Shown piece by piece: positions 39,701 through 52,014 of a DNA stretch of 64,000 nt. The notes below the pieces were generated by a model that made no database searches, was not told the DNA's origin, and saw only the letters and a list, made by a program, of their open reading frames with translations. Numbering within the stretch: position 1 is the first letter of the stretch; the number at the start of each line of letters is the position of its first letter. Source of the stretch: Phalacrocorax aristotelis (lineage: Eukaryota; Chordata; Aves; Suliformes; Phalacrocoracidae); the NCBI RefSeq assembly GCF_949628215.1, contig NC_134278.1, positions 109,163,277 to 109,227,276 on the forward strand, given 5' to 3'. The translations under genes were made by a program, and so were the position numbers.

Positions 39701-41599
39701 GAACTTTCTGTTCTTGGAGAAAAAAGAATTATACTAACAACAAGACATACCATATTCTTACATTATAGTTGCTCTTGTAAAATGGAAACACAGGCTCACA
39801 GCTGATAAAGAGCCAGAGAGAGTGTTCACCAGGCTGATTATAAACGTGTGCTCAGATAGCTCAGGGACTCTGAGGATTGAGATCACAAGATACTCTACAT
39901 GGCAACATGGTTATTTAAATACCTCCTCTTCCACCGAGAGTTCAGCCATTATTCAAAGAGAGGAAGCATATTCATTCCTGAGTGCTCCAGACGTGGGACA
40001 GTTATGAAAAGCTTTCTACACAAACGAAGCAAATGTGGTATCCCACAGGGAGATTGAACAAGAGCTTCTGTCACAGCCTGAAAACCAACTGTACCTGAAT
40101 GAATGGAGGCTGGAAGGTAGCTGGGTTCACAGACAGCAGCGTTTGTTGAAGTCTGTCACTCCCTCTTGAGGGTTACTTACGTGGGTTTAAAACTTTATAC
40201 AATTGCAATAGATACAGCTGACAGCATGAAAACAATTTGATTAACATATAAACAGTTGCGGCTATAATGCTATTAAAATGGATGTTCAAGGAAACTGTAG
40301 CCATTTCTACAGCTGTTTTGGAAAGTCTCTCTTTGGCAGAACACGCTGGATTGTCATTCTAAATGCCTGTGCTTCCCATACTGGTTTCCTGAGGAAGGGT
40401 TTGTGGATGGACTTGTTTATTTATTACATTTTTTTTACCTCTCTTAGCTGTAGCTGTGGAATCCCCAGCCTTGTGAAAGTAGTCATTAGTTGCCTTGTTT
40501 GGCCAGGAGAAATCTGTAAAAAAACCCAGCTTTTGTCCAGAGGGTTCCTGGAATTTTCTCCCAATCTTGTGTAAGAGCTTAATAAAATAAAATTTAAATT
40601 TATGTAAGATTTGTTACAAGTCCATAGGTGTTTTGTGAGTACAAAGAGCAAGCAAACTGAAATTGTGTTTACTGTTCTGAAATCAGTCATACCAAATGAA
40701 GTTCAGACGGGACTTGCTAAGGTGCCCATCCCTCCAACTGGAGCAAGACCACAAGGATCAGATCCTGTCACCTTAAACAAGAACTGAAGGAAATCAGTAT
40801 CACCTACATCCACATACCCTGAGGTTATTTTGAAAGCAAATTCCTTGGCTGTGCCAGCCGAAAACTGCAATAAACTCCCACAAAAACAATGGACAATCAC
40901 AGCATTTATGACCTTCTGTCCCTCAAGTGTTGACCTTTTTTTCTCTGGGAAACAGAAAGTAACCTGTTCTTATATATTTTTAAAACAAACACTCCATTGC
41001 AAATGCCTTCCCCTTTGGAGGAAGGCATACAGAACAAACACCTAAAGGATTTTAGTCACGTTATTTAATACGCTGTTAGAAGAGGAACAGATCCTACAGC
41101 AAAAAGTACATTATGAAGCCAGCATAACAGTATAAGACATAGTAAAATGCTACCTCTTCAGAAGATATTTATGCACTTGGCATTGAACATGTGAAGCTTA
41201 ACAAAATCTACCTTACGTAGAGCGCCAGTCCTATTTATAGATGTCCCTTTCAACAGTATCCATCATTTTCTGAAGTCTGCAGTTCTGTTGTGATTTTCAG
41301 CCGCACCCGTAATATTGACAATTGGTCCCCCATATAGAGCGCTGCATACAGCACAACCACCTGAACACTATTGTTCTAATCACTGATTATGGAGGTCTCC
41401 TGTATTATTACATACTTACTAGGTAAGAGCATCCCAAAGTGCTATTTCTAGTTTCAGCTGGCTGGAAGGATTTACCCAATCTAGACAACCATCCATTCTG
41501 ACTAAATTATGGCCTCTCCTCATGCTTCAGGTTCTTGCTAGCTATAGAAAAGTTGTGAAGAAGCTTTCTGTTGGCTACAGAAATATCTCCTGCTTGCCC

Positions 41600-41965
41600 A
41601 CCTCCTCAAGAAACCAGAATGACAAGCTGACATCAGCCTGATGCTGTTTGCTGTGGTAGGCTCACACACTGCCTCATACCAGATTCAATTTAAGATCCTG
41701 TTCTTCAGCACAGATCAAGGACTGGGCCTTGTACATCTCATGTACTACCTTGCTTGACAGCTTACCATGACCTAGCATGACAGCTGTGGTCATCGGTAAT
41801 CACTGCCAAAAGGGAGGATCATAGGAGTGGGTGGAAAGGAAATCAGACATTCCTGGCAGCTGGCCCACAGCTCTGAAGCTTCCTTTCACCAAACATCAGA
41901 CTGAAAACAGATCTCCGCTTGCTGAAGAGAAAAGTATGGGCTTCCACTTTTCAATCACTTTTCCT
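41600..41965 (+). mobile_element. Probable L2-type (CR1/L2/jockey clade) LINE ORF2 C-terminal relic
   Basis: Read on the plus strand from about 41643, one frame gives YQIQFKILFFSTDQGLGLVHL. This resembles the conserved end of L2-clade ORF2 proteins, whose general form is (R/Y)IQFKIL-L(T/F)-KAL-GL-P-YL. After a gap with frame breaks, another stretch from about 41840 gives GNQTFLAAGPQL, a stop, SFLSPNIR and then LLKRKVW. That fits the terminal pattern of these proteins: a serine-phenylalanine segment, a GP-LW-SLP segment, then an FK/LK-rich tail. The order and spacing of the two blocks fit one decayed element. I judge this from motif pattern only, so the exact family (L2, L3 or another CR1-like clade) and the limits are uncertain. 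No intact reading frame survives. Confidence 0.5.
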
Positions 41966-41998
41966 TAGTGCAGTGTACAAATGGTTTCCTTTCCCCAA

Positions 41999-42037
41999 AG
42001 AGAAAAGGAGAAAAGAGAAAAGGAGAAAAGAGAAAAA
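41999..42037. repeat. 15-bp purine tandem repeat, about 2.6 copies
   Basis: The unit is AGAGAAAAGGAGAAA, starting at 41999, 42014 and (partial) 42029. It is pure purine on the plus strand and perfect apart from the last partial copy. It lies about 35-70 bp downstream of the probable L2-type LINE end. Confidence 0.95.
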
Positions 42038-45014
42038 CACATGTTCTCCTAGCAGAGTGAAAACAAAGGGCCAGAGAAGGCTGTTTCTCCTGGTTCGTTA
42101 CTGTCATTTTTGTTAGCAGCAGTAGATTAGGCAGGCAGGGAATTATGGCCCTTGGAAAGCAAAACAGAGAAGTGTTTACCATATAAACAGAGTTAGCGAG
42201 TTACACAGAAAAGTTTTAACTTGTTTTTTTTTTATGAGCACGCTACACAGAAAAGGATATATTACAGCAGAATTCATTATGTGCTTTTACTGTTAAATTT
42301 TCATGAATTGAGTAATTACCTACAATGCTTCAAGTGTTCAGCAGGATTGTCTCTACCTCCAAGGACATTAAACCAATTTTTTTTCTCATAAATAACCCAT
42401 CTCATAAACAACCCAATGAAGTTCTATGGTGTTTAGTCCTATAAACACTTCTCTTCAAAATGTAGAAGAGGTTCTACTTGTTTTTTTAAGATTGCATATT
42501 TTTTAGGGCAGAGAAAGTAAAGAAGAGTAACGACTACCAGTAGGGATTGTGAAATAATATGGTCTAAAAACCCACTGATTTGAAAACAAATAAGTAAGAT
42601 TTAGTGGCTATGTCCGCCATGGTAAAACCCCAAAATTCAAGAATTTCTTTGGCTTCTGGGCTTGCCAATAATTTCAGAACAGTATTGTGAAATCCTCCAG
42701 CTATTTGCTCCAGCTGAGCCTGCTTAATTAGAATTCCTCAGCACTTAGACATATTTCCTTAACAGCAAATAATACAAATAATCACTTCAGGAGACAGCAG
42801 AATATATAACATAGGCTTTTTTTTTTTTTAATATTATTATAAAACTGAAAGACAAAACCAATAGCAACAGCTCCCCAACAGATTTTTGTCAAACCAAATG
42901 TGATCAAAACCATCCCAAAGTTTCTGAGGTTGTACACACTGGCGGTTTAAAACCCTCTCCCTGACCCCATCGCCACAACTCTTTCAAGTGAGCAAACATG
43001 CAAAGACATTTCAAGCACCATGGCAATGTTGACTTGGAGCATTGTTAACTCCTACCAAAAGGCTGTGGGAAGCAGAGTAAAATGATAGAAGGTTTCGTTT
43101 ATTAATCTGTGATGAAAACCAGGCTTCTGTTGATGGAGGGGGCAAGGGGCAAGGGTAAAGATAGGCTTGTCTGTTTCATGCTTGGCCCAGATATATTTAA
43201 AAAAAAAAAAAGCAAGCAGCTGAGCGCATTGCTTCTGGCTGTGTCTTTCTGTAGGTTGCTGGTTGCCAGCATTCACAAAGTACAAGTTATGTAATGCACT
43301 CCTATCAGGAATCTGAGTTCAAAACATTTCATGAAGTCCCATGCTGTTCTTGCCAGAGTAATTGTTTCTGATAATGAAAAGTCTGTAGCACCCTGATTCA
43401 GCTGCCTCAGACCTCTCCAATGGCAGCACTTTGTGTTTTCCCCTCAATCCCTTCTCCCTCCCTCTCTCCCTCACAAGAATCTCTGCTCATTTCTCAAGGA
43501 GACTATTCTCTTCCCTAAACCTCTTCACTGGCTTTTGCCAGAAGAAAAGAAAAATAAAGGAGGACACATGTAGCTTTGTCCCTCCTGTGCCTCTGAAACA
43601 GGTTCTTTTTTCTTGCTCATCATTTGGAAAATCTTCATTTCTTTGGTGAGTGCAAAAGAAACACTGGATGTACGATTGAAAGTATGTTCATCACATTGCA
43701 GTACTGACAGAACAGATTTTCTGACCTAATTTACAGAGTAAAGACCTAGATTTCAGAGCAATCTGCCTCCCAGAAAAGTGCTTAATCGTGATGGAATAAT
43801 TAGAGGCACTTTCAGGAAAATTCTGCAACTTTTCACAGAAATAATTATTGGATAGCTTATTGAATGAGGAATTTCATTTGAAGTCACTCTGCCACTTTGA
43901 TATCGTTAAAATCCATCAGGCACATAGATAAGAGCATGTAATTATTTAAGGTATCTAAATTAGAGTACATAAAGAAGAAATCATGCAGGACAACTCTCTC
44001 TTTCAATCTGTATTCAATATTTTTATGTCATACATGAATGTGTAAATATTAGTCAAGATATTTCAGCATGTAAAAATCAGCAATCTGCTTCCTTCATAAA
44101 GTTCAAATGGAAGAAAGAAACACTAAAAAATAACATTGCAATAAGAGCCAGAATTATTATAAAATTCCCATATCAATATCTCATCAAAATACAAGCTTAA
44201 ACTCTAAACACTATTAAACTATGTTTCCTTTTAATTCTGTTTCCAGTGTAAATGCAAATATAGTTAACAAACAGCTTGTTCTTTAAAGAGTGAAATTTGA
44301 TTCATATAATTGTGTCTGAGCAAATATGAAATTTAGACCAAAGTATCTTTGGGAGGTTTGATCTATGACAGTCAGTCAAAGCATTCCCATTTCTTCCAGC
44401 AGTCTTCAACACAGATGTTTGGAGCAAGGATATCTGGGAAAGATGTTTAATGTTAAAGTAATGATTTACAAGGTACTGGAAAAGTGTACTGATAGAAACC
44501 TTCAAAACACAATGAGATAGATTGACAGATAAAATATCCGTATGTAAATCTCAATGTATTGCATCACCTGTGTTGAAATATGAAAGATGAAGAATATAAA
44601 AGCTTTTCTAAAACAACAGGAAGTTGTATTATTCTTTCAGGTACACTTAAATTTTAAATAACAATTATCTTAAATTTATGAAGATTTTTTGAGTATTTTA
44701 TCTTAAATTTCATGGATTTTGTTTATTTGTCTCTACTAGTTTCCTTTAGGGCTAAAAGTGATGATTCCTAGAAAGAAGGGAACAGAAAGTTGTCAGGCAC
44801 TGTTTATGTTTAATACAGTCTTCCGTTCTTAGTTAGACAAAGCTCACAAGGACTTCTGTTCCATTAATTTGTGGCCTAACAAGCCTCAAGTCATATACAT
44901 AGAGGAAACCCACTTTTTGTTTCAATAAAAGGAACAATTAAAATTACTACTGTTAAACACAGAAGGATAAGCCTTAATCAAGATTCTTTTCACTTTATTT
45001 TAGCAACTCTGAAC
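42038..45014. other. No gene seen; unique sequence
   Basis: Only simple runs (T13 at 42817, A13 at 43199) and the pyrimidine-rich tract at 43.4 kb stand out. Confidence 0.7.
43435..43475. repeat. Pyrimidine-rich tract
   Basis: C and T dominate (TTCTCCCTCCCTCTCTCCCT at its centre) with a few A interruptions. It could pass for a splice-acceptor tract, but the frame after it has no recognisable protein. Confidence 0.8.
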
Positions 45015-45059
45015 TAGTTAATTACAAATTAGTTAACTCTCAATTAGTTAATTCTTGCA
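45015..45059. repeat. Diverged 15-bp repeat, three copies, TAGTTAAYT core
   Basis: TAGTTAATT, TAGTTAACT and TAGTTAATT start at 45015, 45030 and 45045, an exact 15-bp period. The six bases between cores differ. The core resembles homeodomain and HNF1-type half sites, but a diverged AT-rich minisatellite explains it equally well. Confidence 0.8.
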
Positions 45060-45080
45060 GTGAAGCTAATTTATACCTCT

Positions 45081-45150
45081 CTGAGGCACAGCAATGTTGA
45101 CTGTCTTCCCAAGTCAATGAGAGAATCAGCAACAGAACTCAAGTGCTGCA
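45081..45150 (+). mobile_element. MIR-like SINE core fragment, plus strand
   Basis: CTGAGGCACAGCAATGTTGA, then CTGTCTTCCCAAGTCA, then GAGAATCAGCAACAGAACTC follow the well-known order of the MIR-type core: 'CTGAGGCACAGAGAGGTTAAGTGACTTGCCCAAGGTCA', then '(T)CAGTGGCAGAGC'. This is an old, diverged fragment. It lies about 180 bp before a second MIR-like fragment in the opposite orientation. Confidence 0.5.
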
Positions 45151-45329
45151 GGTTCAATTTCCTAGTTATAAGAAATACCTTAAAAATTAAACGAAACAAC
45201 AAGAACTGCTTACAGTCACTCAGGCCTCAAATCCTACAACCACTTCAAAACCTTGTGAGTCCTACTTCCATGAGGTCCTGGTGAAATCCAGGCAGTGCTG
45301 CCTAACTGACCATAGGACACAAAGCTATA

Positions 45330-45415
45330 CAAGACCTGCTTCGGTTTTTGTAACTATAAAATAGTGCTAACGGTACCAACCTCTTTTTAAAATGCTTTGA
45401 AATTTTTCAGATCAA
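45330..45415 (-). mobile_element. MIR-like SINE core fragment, minus strand
   Basis: On the plus strand the sequence runs GACCTGCTTCGGTTTTTG, TAACTATAAAATAGTGCTAA, CGGTACCAACCTC, AAATGCTTTGAAATTTTTCA. This parallels the reverse complement of the MIR core: 'CTGCCTCAGTTTCCCCATCTGTAAAATGGGGATAATAATACC-ACCTC', then 'AA-GCTTTGA-A'. The blocks are collinear, which supports a MIR-type element on the minus strand. Its ends cannot be fixed by eye. Confidence 0.5.
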
Positions 45416-48400
45416 AACAGCATGGACATATACTGATGTTGGACCTATGCCTACAGAAATCAAACATGGTTCACAGATTCAAACACGGTTAGCAGACTAT
45501 GTCATCCCAAGCTAGAGCTCTGAGAAAAATGAATAGAAATCATGGCAAGTGTCAGCTTGCTGCTTCGTGCATTGTGAATGAAACACGTAAAAGCAGCAGC
45601 TGCATAAGCAAAGAATAAAAATTCTGATTTATATGGCTTACAGTCATTGAATAACATAAGCAAAATAAAATATTTATTTCTACAAGGGTTTATATAATTT
45701 GGTTTCTTTTCTCTCTCCAGCATATTAAACTTTGAAATCTTAATGACTCATTTATGTTGCACATGCTTTGTAAAATAATGCCAATTGCCTATGAATCTAC
45801 ACAAAACAGCAATTTGCTAAAGTTTTTGTTGGCTTTGCAAGGCAAAAGAAAACACACAAACACAGTTAATGCATATGCTGGTAAGCACAAACAAATTCTT
45901 CAAGTCCTAAATACAAGTTCTGGAGTACGTTTTTAACTCATTGTTGATTAGCTGTGAGAGTTATAATACAATGTCAGCTAATACTTGAAAACTTGGTATG
46001 CTTCAATTAGCCTGAATTTAACCAAGGCATATAAAAATGTACCTGGGCCTAGTGGTGTTGACACTACTACCAAACAGAAGTCACTTCAGTATTGATCTGG
46101 AGTGAGAAGAAAATGAGACCACCCGTGCTTTTAATACATTGCTATGGAAAACAGAAATTAACCACTTTAGATGCTGACATGAGTAAGAAGGCAAGTTATG
46201 ACCATATATAAACCAGAGCGAAAAACCCAGTCCTAAAATGAACCCTTTGCAATAAACCACTTTCTGACTCGTACCGTTGACTTCAGCAGCAGTCATAAAG
46301 GTGCAAGAACCTGGACACTTTTTGAAATTATTACTGAAGAGAATATACTATAGTATCTAATCTTCAAAACATGATTACAGCATGTTCGTAAGGACCAACC
46401 TCAATTTCAGAAAACACAAACTACTTGCCTTACAGCCAAAATACACAACGGATTTAGGAAAACTGGCTGGCTGGTGGAAAGCACTGCAGTGAAAACAGGT
46501 ATTTTCACCAGTTTACTCCACTTAGTTTCTCAGCACCGTCATGTTAAGGCTGACTACAAGAATTTTCTTCAGAACAGAGCATGGCAAACTCTCATTCCCT
46601 GGTAAAAGTTTCAGCTCTGCTTTCTGAAACAAAAGATTTTCGCTAAAATGCCTTCTTCTAAACTGAAGCTTCCGCACACTCAAAAGGTAGCAATACAGAA
46701 CTATCACAAGTTTTGTGACCCATTTTACATTCCAAGTTAACAATATTAATTTTGTGCAACTAGTCAATGAATTATAACATACTGTTGTGTTTGTACTTAC
46801 AATGAATAGAGGAAACTCCTTTTTCATTCAGGACCATACTTTCATTAAATCCCTCCCTCTATATTTCTCAGAAATATGTGCCAAAAAGCATTTCAATGTT
46901 GTATGTCAGTTCTTTCCTGTTTGAAGCTCACTCCATTTTAGAGTGTGAGAAGGTACTTGAAGTAGTAGGGTTTACATTTGTTTGAATGCTATGGGTGTCT
47001 TTGTTGGCAAGATTTGTCCCATCTGCTTTTGCCTATGTAGAAGTTGGTTACCTCCCCTAAACCTCATCTAGGATTCCTGCACACTATTCAACAAAGCAAA
47101 TTAGCGACTACCAAAGAGCAATCATCTCATCCTAATTTTAGGTGGTTTACATAGTTCATATGAATCACCCTCTGGACACAGGCCTTTTTCTATTAATAGT
47201 AAAAAAAAAAAGGTAAAAAGTACATGACTCATGTGCATCTAAAGCCAAATTTAGACCATTAAGTGTAGGTGAAATGCATTTTACCTTTACTGATTGGCAT
47301 CCACTTTGAATTGAGCTTAGACTTACACCATGGTCTTTCCTAGGGTATGGTGAGAAAACCCACACTTAATCTCCACCAATTAGTGAGGAACAACTTACAG
47401 ATGCCAGTGACTTCTATTAAAAACATTAACTATACCTGTCCCTACAGCATAGTGATTCATGAAACTACATTTTTAAGAACATATCAAATACAGGAAAATC
47501 TGTAGTTTCCAAAAATACTGAAGATATTAGAGAAGTTTATAAGATTCCAAGTAGTTAATAATAAACAGGACAGAAACAACATATCCATCTGCTGGGAGAA
47601 AAATGCCTCATGAATCATGCGCCTACTTTGATCAAATATTTGTTGGAGGGGTTCATTGGGGTTTTTTGATGTGTCATACTGTATTCATAGGATGACATCT
47701 GAGAAGAGAAGATGAGCAATGAAAGAATAAATCTTTTGGATTCTGGTAATAGCCATTTTTTATCCTGTGGCTGGATCTGCTCCAAGACCTTCCAGTAGTA
47801 CTCCTGCCTAGTGGCAGGCCCATCACAAAGCCATGTGAAAAAACAAGAGAATGAACTCAAAACGAAATAATTATGCATCCCAAATGAACTGACAATTTAA
47901 GCTAATGATGTAGGAGCTGACAAATGCATAGTAATCTCCACATGTGACAGAAAATTTTATGACTAGTACCGGCCTCACTAATTGTCTTCCTAGATAATCT
48001 AATGATCTTGTGATCAGCACAGGAGAGGCACAAGCATTATCCGATAAGACTTGAGACAACTATCTGACTGTTGCCCAAAATCTCCCCCTCTTCTTCCCCC
48101 ATAACATTCAAAGTATTTTAACCCTCTGTAACAAGGGTGTGTGATCTCAAAAAGTCCCGAGAGAAATTAAACAGCTGTCTCAGATGCTGAACACACCAGA
48201 TCTCCCAAATACTTTTTTTTCTACCCTCTATTTCATGCTCTATTGGCAGCAAAATGCTACAGAAGACACACACCTTCTTAAAGAATTGTATTAAAATATC
48301 ATATTCGTTTATATTATCTAGTACAGTATATGTTTAAAATAACAAAAATAATAAAACAAAAATAATTTTTAACACAACAATGCTGCAAAAATTGTCACAA

Positions 48401-50730
48401 CTTGCTTTGAAAAGTTTGGAAATGCTGTAATAAAATCTTCAGTAGCCAAAGAACTTTTTTGCTTAACACCATGTCTGAAGTGGAAATGGTGTTAGTAACA
48501 ATGAGAATTTTGGGAAGAAAATGGTATGGTCTGAGAAGGCTTTACATACCCAGCACCAGGAAAGGACTCTCAGGACTCTTGTTGGCCTTTCTGCACTGTG
48601 TTCCTCTCTGAATACAGCGTTCACTGCCTGTAAAGCCAGTGAACAGGGGCAGTATTGCAGGCAAATGGGAAGGGCAGCACAAATCTCAACTAGAGTACCT
48701 TTCGAATAGGAATTATTTTATCTTCAGGACACAGGAAGGAAACAGTTGGTGCAGTGGCTGAGAAAATCACAAATACTATTAGGAGGAGCTCCAGTTAAGA
48801 CAAAGAAAAGGCTACAAACTCCCTAACAATGTTGTGGACTCATGGTGCCTTCCAGGATGCATCTACACTGAGGCACCTACTTCTGGCAAGCACAAGATAG
48901 GTACATTGAACAGCATGATTTGAATCTCTCTCCTAGGTATTTTGGCTAAACCCTTGCTAAATGCATGGAGAGAAAGAGAGCCAAATTTGTTCTGTGTCAC
49001 AGGACAATATTTCTTCCTACAGGATGTGGGAGAACTGGAAACTTGTGCTTTCCACAGATACTACTGAACGAAAAAAAGGCATGGCCATTAGAAGACTACA
49101 CAAACAGTTGGATCCATCTGGAAGAAGACATCCTCACGTATGTCCACAATCAGATGAAAAATCTCAAGGAATGAAGAACAAAGGACACCTAGGAGTGATT
49201 GCAGACAGCCAATTATACAACAGCTTGCAACACAGCTGCAAAGATCAATACAACTTTGTGTTGCACGCACATATGCATCTTGAGATAGTGCAGACTGGAT
49301 ATTTTAACAGTCCAATTTTGTACAGTTCCCATATGATCCTACATGGGATACTACAGTCAGTTGCGCATCAGATTACCAGAACCATATGATGAAAACTAGG
49401 GACATTTCTGAGCTGAGCAATGCTTTGTAATAGATTATTATTTCATCTTCTCTATAAACATATTTATAGCACATCTAAGAGCTCTCAGAGAAAGTACTGT
49501 AAACAGCAGTCTGGTAGTATCTGCAATGTAAACACCAAGAATGGAGGGACAAATTATAATTGTAGACACAGAAAAGTAATACATCTATTGAGAAAAAGAA
49601 TTCTTGAACAAAAAGTATCAGACTTTGGAATAATGTCTTAAAAAATACGAGGGAATCTTCATTGCATGAAAAGCCACTAGCAGAACAGACGACCAGATGA
49701 CTTTAAGAGGCCATTTCAAAAATATACTTTTCAGCTCCTACCCTGTACTAGAATTTTCTAACTATTTATTGCCATGAGGTGAGATCTAAAGAAATTAAGG
49801 GCACTTACAAACACATGAAAGAGAGTCATGAGAAACATATCTATGTTTTTCTATATGGACCCCTTTCAGGCTCTACATGCCAGAAGACTGCAGAGACACC
49901 TGAACTTCTGGCAGAAGGTGCAGGGCTCGCCTGAGGACCCCATAACGACACTGCATTAACCAGATATTCTGCAGTTTCTTCAGGAAAATAAGGAATTTCC
50001 CAGCTTTGGAAGTTGTTTTTTTTTTATGGTCTGAATTCCAATTTTAACTTGTTTTATTTCTTGGGAGTAAAAATTTCTCCAAGATCTATTTCTTTCTGTG
50101 TCCTAGGTAGATGCAAACTTAAGAAACACAGTAAGTCCCACGGACTTGTCAGAAGCAACGGGTGGAAATCAGTCACACAGTCCCTGTCTTCAGCACATCA
50201 GCTGACTAACTGTACCTGAAGAACCAACTTATCCAGTGCAGAGATTTGTAGACTCTGTGTTATAGTTTAACTGTTGGCACAGCAAAATACATTGCGTTAT
50301 CCACTTCATCTTCTGCAAAGACATGTTTCTGCAAAGGCAAAGAGATGCATTTACCTCTCGTCCATCTGCATGGCTCTACTGTTTGCAGCAATTACTGCTT
50401 GCCTGCAGACTTCTCTAATCACTGAGCAGAGAGAAAAGAATTCTTCTAATTGCTGAGTGGTTTTAGTTTCCCAAAATAGTTGACCTTCTTCCTTTTTGAA
50501 GAAAAAAAACTTTCCTCTGCCTCTCTGCCTGCCTCCCCACCCCCTTCCTGCTGGCAGACATGAGAAGAGAGCTGTGTTTGTTTTCACGGTAAATGGGAGG
50601 CAGGGGCAGCGACAAGGCTGATCTCACAGTTTCCAGCTGTAGTGTTTGATTTCTTTACAACTGCATATATGCAGAACTCAGAAACTAAACTAATCCAGTA
50701 AGAGCAATACACATAAAAATCTTACAGGGG

Positions 50731-50755
50731 AAAAAAAAAAAGAGAGAGAGAAAGA
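50731..50755. repeat. A11 run joined to a short (AG)n
   Basis: Eleven A bases run into about five AG units, then AAAG. It is simple low-complexity sequence. Confidence 0.85.
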
Positions 50756-51564
50756 TTTGAGCGGTAACACCATGGTTCTTGACAAGAAAGCAAATACTCC
50801 AGCTAAGAAACAAGGGTTATTTGGGCCTAAACTGCTGAACACTGCAGCTGAGCCCCTACATCCACATATTGGGATATGTCAGATTTTCAAGTCTTGAAGT
50901 TCCAGGATTCTACAGTGAACCTAGACAAAGCTAGGCATTTTTAGATTATGTGAAACTGTCCCTAGAGGGCTCAGGAAAATCACTTCAAGACCCGCTTAGA
51001 AAGAAGAGAAAAAACAATCATTAAAAACTTTCCTTATCTCCCACTCAGAGAGACAACTGCGTATCACTGTGACAATGCTGGTTGCTACTTTGAAGTTCAT
51101 GAAATTTTAACATACAGAATTCTTGTCTTCAGCTTTATATTAACATTACTGATATTAAAAGTATTTACATTGTTCAATTTCAGACATTAGAGGGGTTTTC
51201 CTACTTTTTTTTTTTAATTGGACAATGAGAAGAATGACAGAAATATATTTCAACAGGAATTAAAACTAGATAGATAGGACTTTCAAAAATGAACATTTAA
51301 TTTTTTTAAGTAACATTTTAAGAACCCTAAAAAATGTCTGATCTTCTGCTGGAGAAACTCAAAACTTCTCCAAATGGAAAAGCTGAAGTTTGAGAAGGAA
51401 ATGGGTTAAATATATATCATTACCAGAATGTTTTTGACAGGATTGTCCAAAGTTTTCAGATAATGGACATCCAGAGGCGAAAAGCTGACGTGATACTCCC
51501 AGCCTGTCATTAACTTCATTATCTTTGCAGTCTTTATTAACTATATGTTCAAGGCAGGAAGATT

Positions 51565-51592
51565 AATTTATTTATTTTTATTTTAATTTAAT
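51565..51592. repeat. (TTTA)n-like AT tract
   Basis: Imperfect ATTTA/TTTTA units without G or C over about 28 bases. The tract lies just upstream of the GC-richer block at 51.65 kb, so composition changes sharply within 100 bases. Confidence 0.8.
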
Positions 51593-51659
51593 GGAAATGC
51601 TTTCTTCATGTACAGACTTCCAAACTGATATTCACCAAGTAGTGCATGCTCCTGGAAGA

Positions 51660-52014
51660 CTGTGAAATCTTTTCTTTTGCTCTCAGCCCTGGGCCTGGGA
51701 GCCCAGCTATCCTGGGGTCCCAGAAAGCTGAGCCCAAGCCTGCAGGCTCCCCAGCGCATACCCAGAAGCCAAAAGACCTGTCTCCTAGCAAACCTCCCAG
51801 GTCCTTAACTATGGCAGGTCCCAAGCAGACTGGTGCAAGACAGGCTGTGTTGCAGACAATTAAAAGGGTTTCCTTAAAAAGAGGCATATTTCCTCAGCAA
51901 GCCTTTTTCGCCTCTTTTGACAGATCAAAGCTGACACTGCAGCACACTTTGTTTCATCCTGTTCAGCTTTCTAACAGAAGATGTTTTGTGGGGAAAGGCT
52001 CTGGACAGCTCTAG
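51660..52014. other. GC-richer block of unknown origin
   Basis: Composition rises abruptly after the AT tract near 51.59 kb. CCTGGGCCTGGGAGCCCAGC and neighbouring CCCAG/AGCCC motifs dominate the first 130 bases, and then composition falls back gradually. A 122-codon plus-strand frame (51646-52014) and a 93-codon minus-strand frame (51606-51887) overlap here. I recognise neither. The plus frame is rich in Pro, Ser and Lys (PSKPPRS), with no domain or signal peptide. It could be an unrecognised repeat, an untranslated exon or chance. Confidence 0.35.

Larger units (their letters stand above)
28471..41599. other. No gene seen; long unique stretch
   Basis: The longest stretch without a recognised transposon. 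It contains the A32 run (29.9 kb), the imperfect hairpin (35.44 kb) and the purine tract (36.7 kb). Frames of 114-116 codons (34248-34598 plus, 37824-38168 minus) have no recognisable domain or conserved motif. More of the CR1 5' part could continue a little beyond 28470 but can no longer be read by eye. Confidence 0.65.
45416..51659. other. No gene seen; unique sequence
   Basis: The longest frame (142 codons, 48961-49389 plus) shows no domain, overlaps a 69-codon frame in another phase and has no supporting splice or promoter context that I can recognise. An AT-rich stretch at 48330-48375 has a short repeat of ACAAAAATAAT. Confidence 0.65.

Noticed and set aside
43431-43649. Pyrimidine tract followed by a 72-codon frame, possible exon
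   Set aside because: The tract is simple C/T-rich sequence, and the frame after it has no recognisable domain or convincing donor site.
48961-49389. 142-codon plus-strand open frame
   Set aside because: No motif or homology recognised. Two frames overlap in different phases, as chance frames do.
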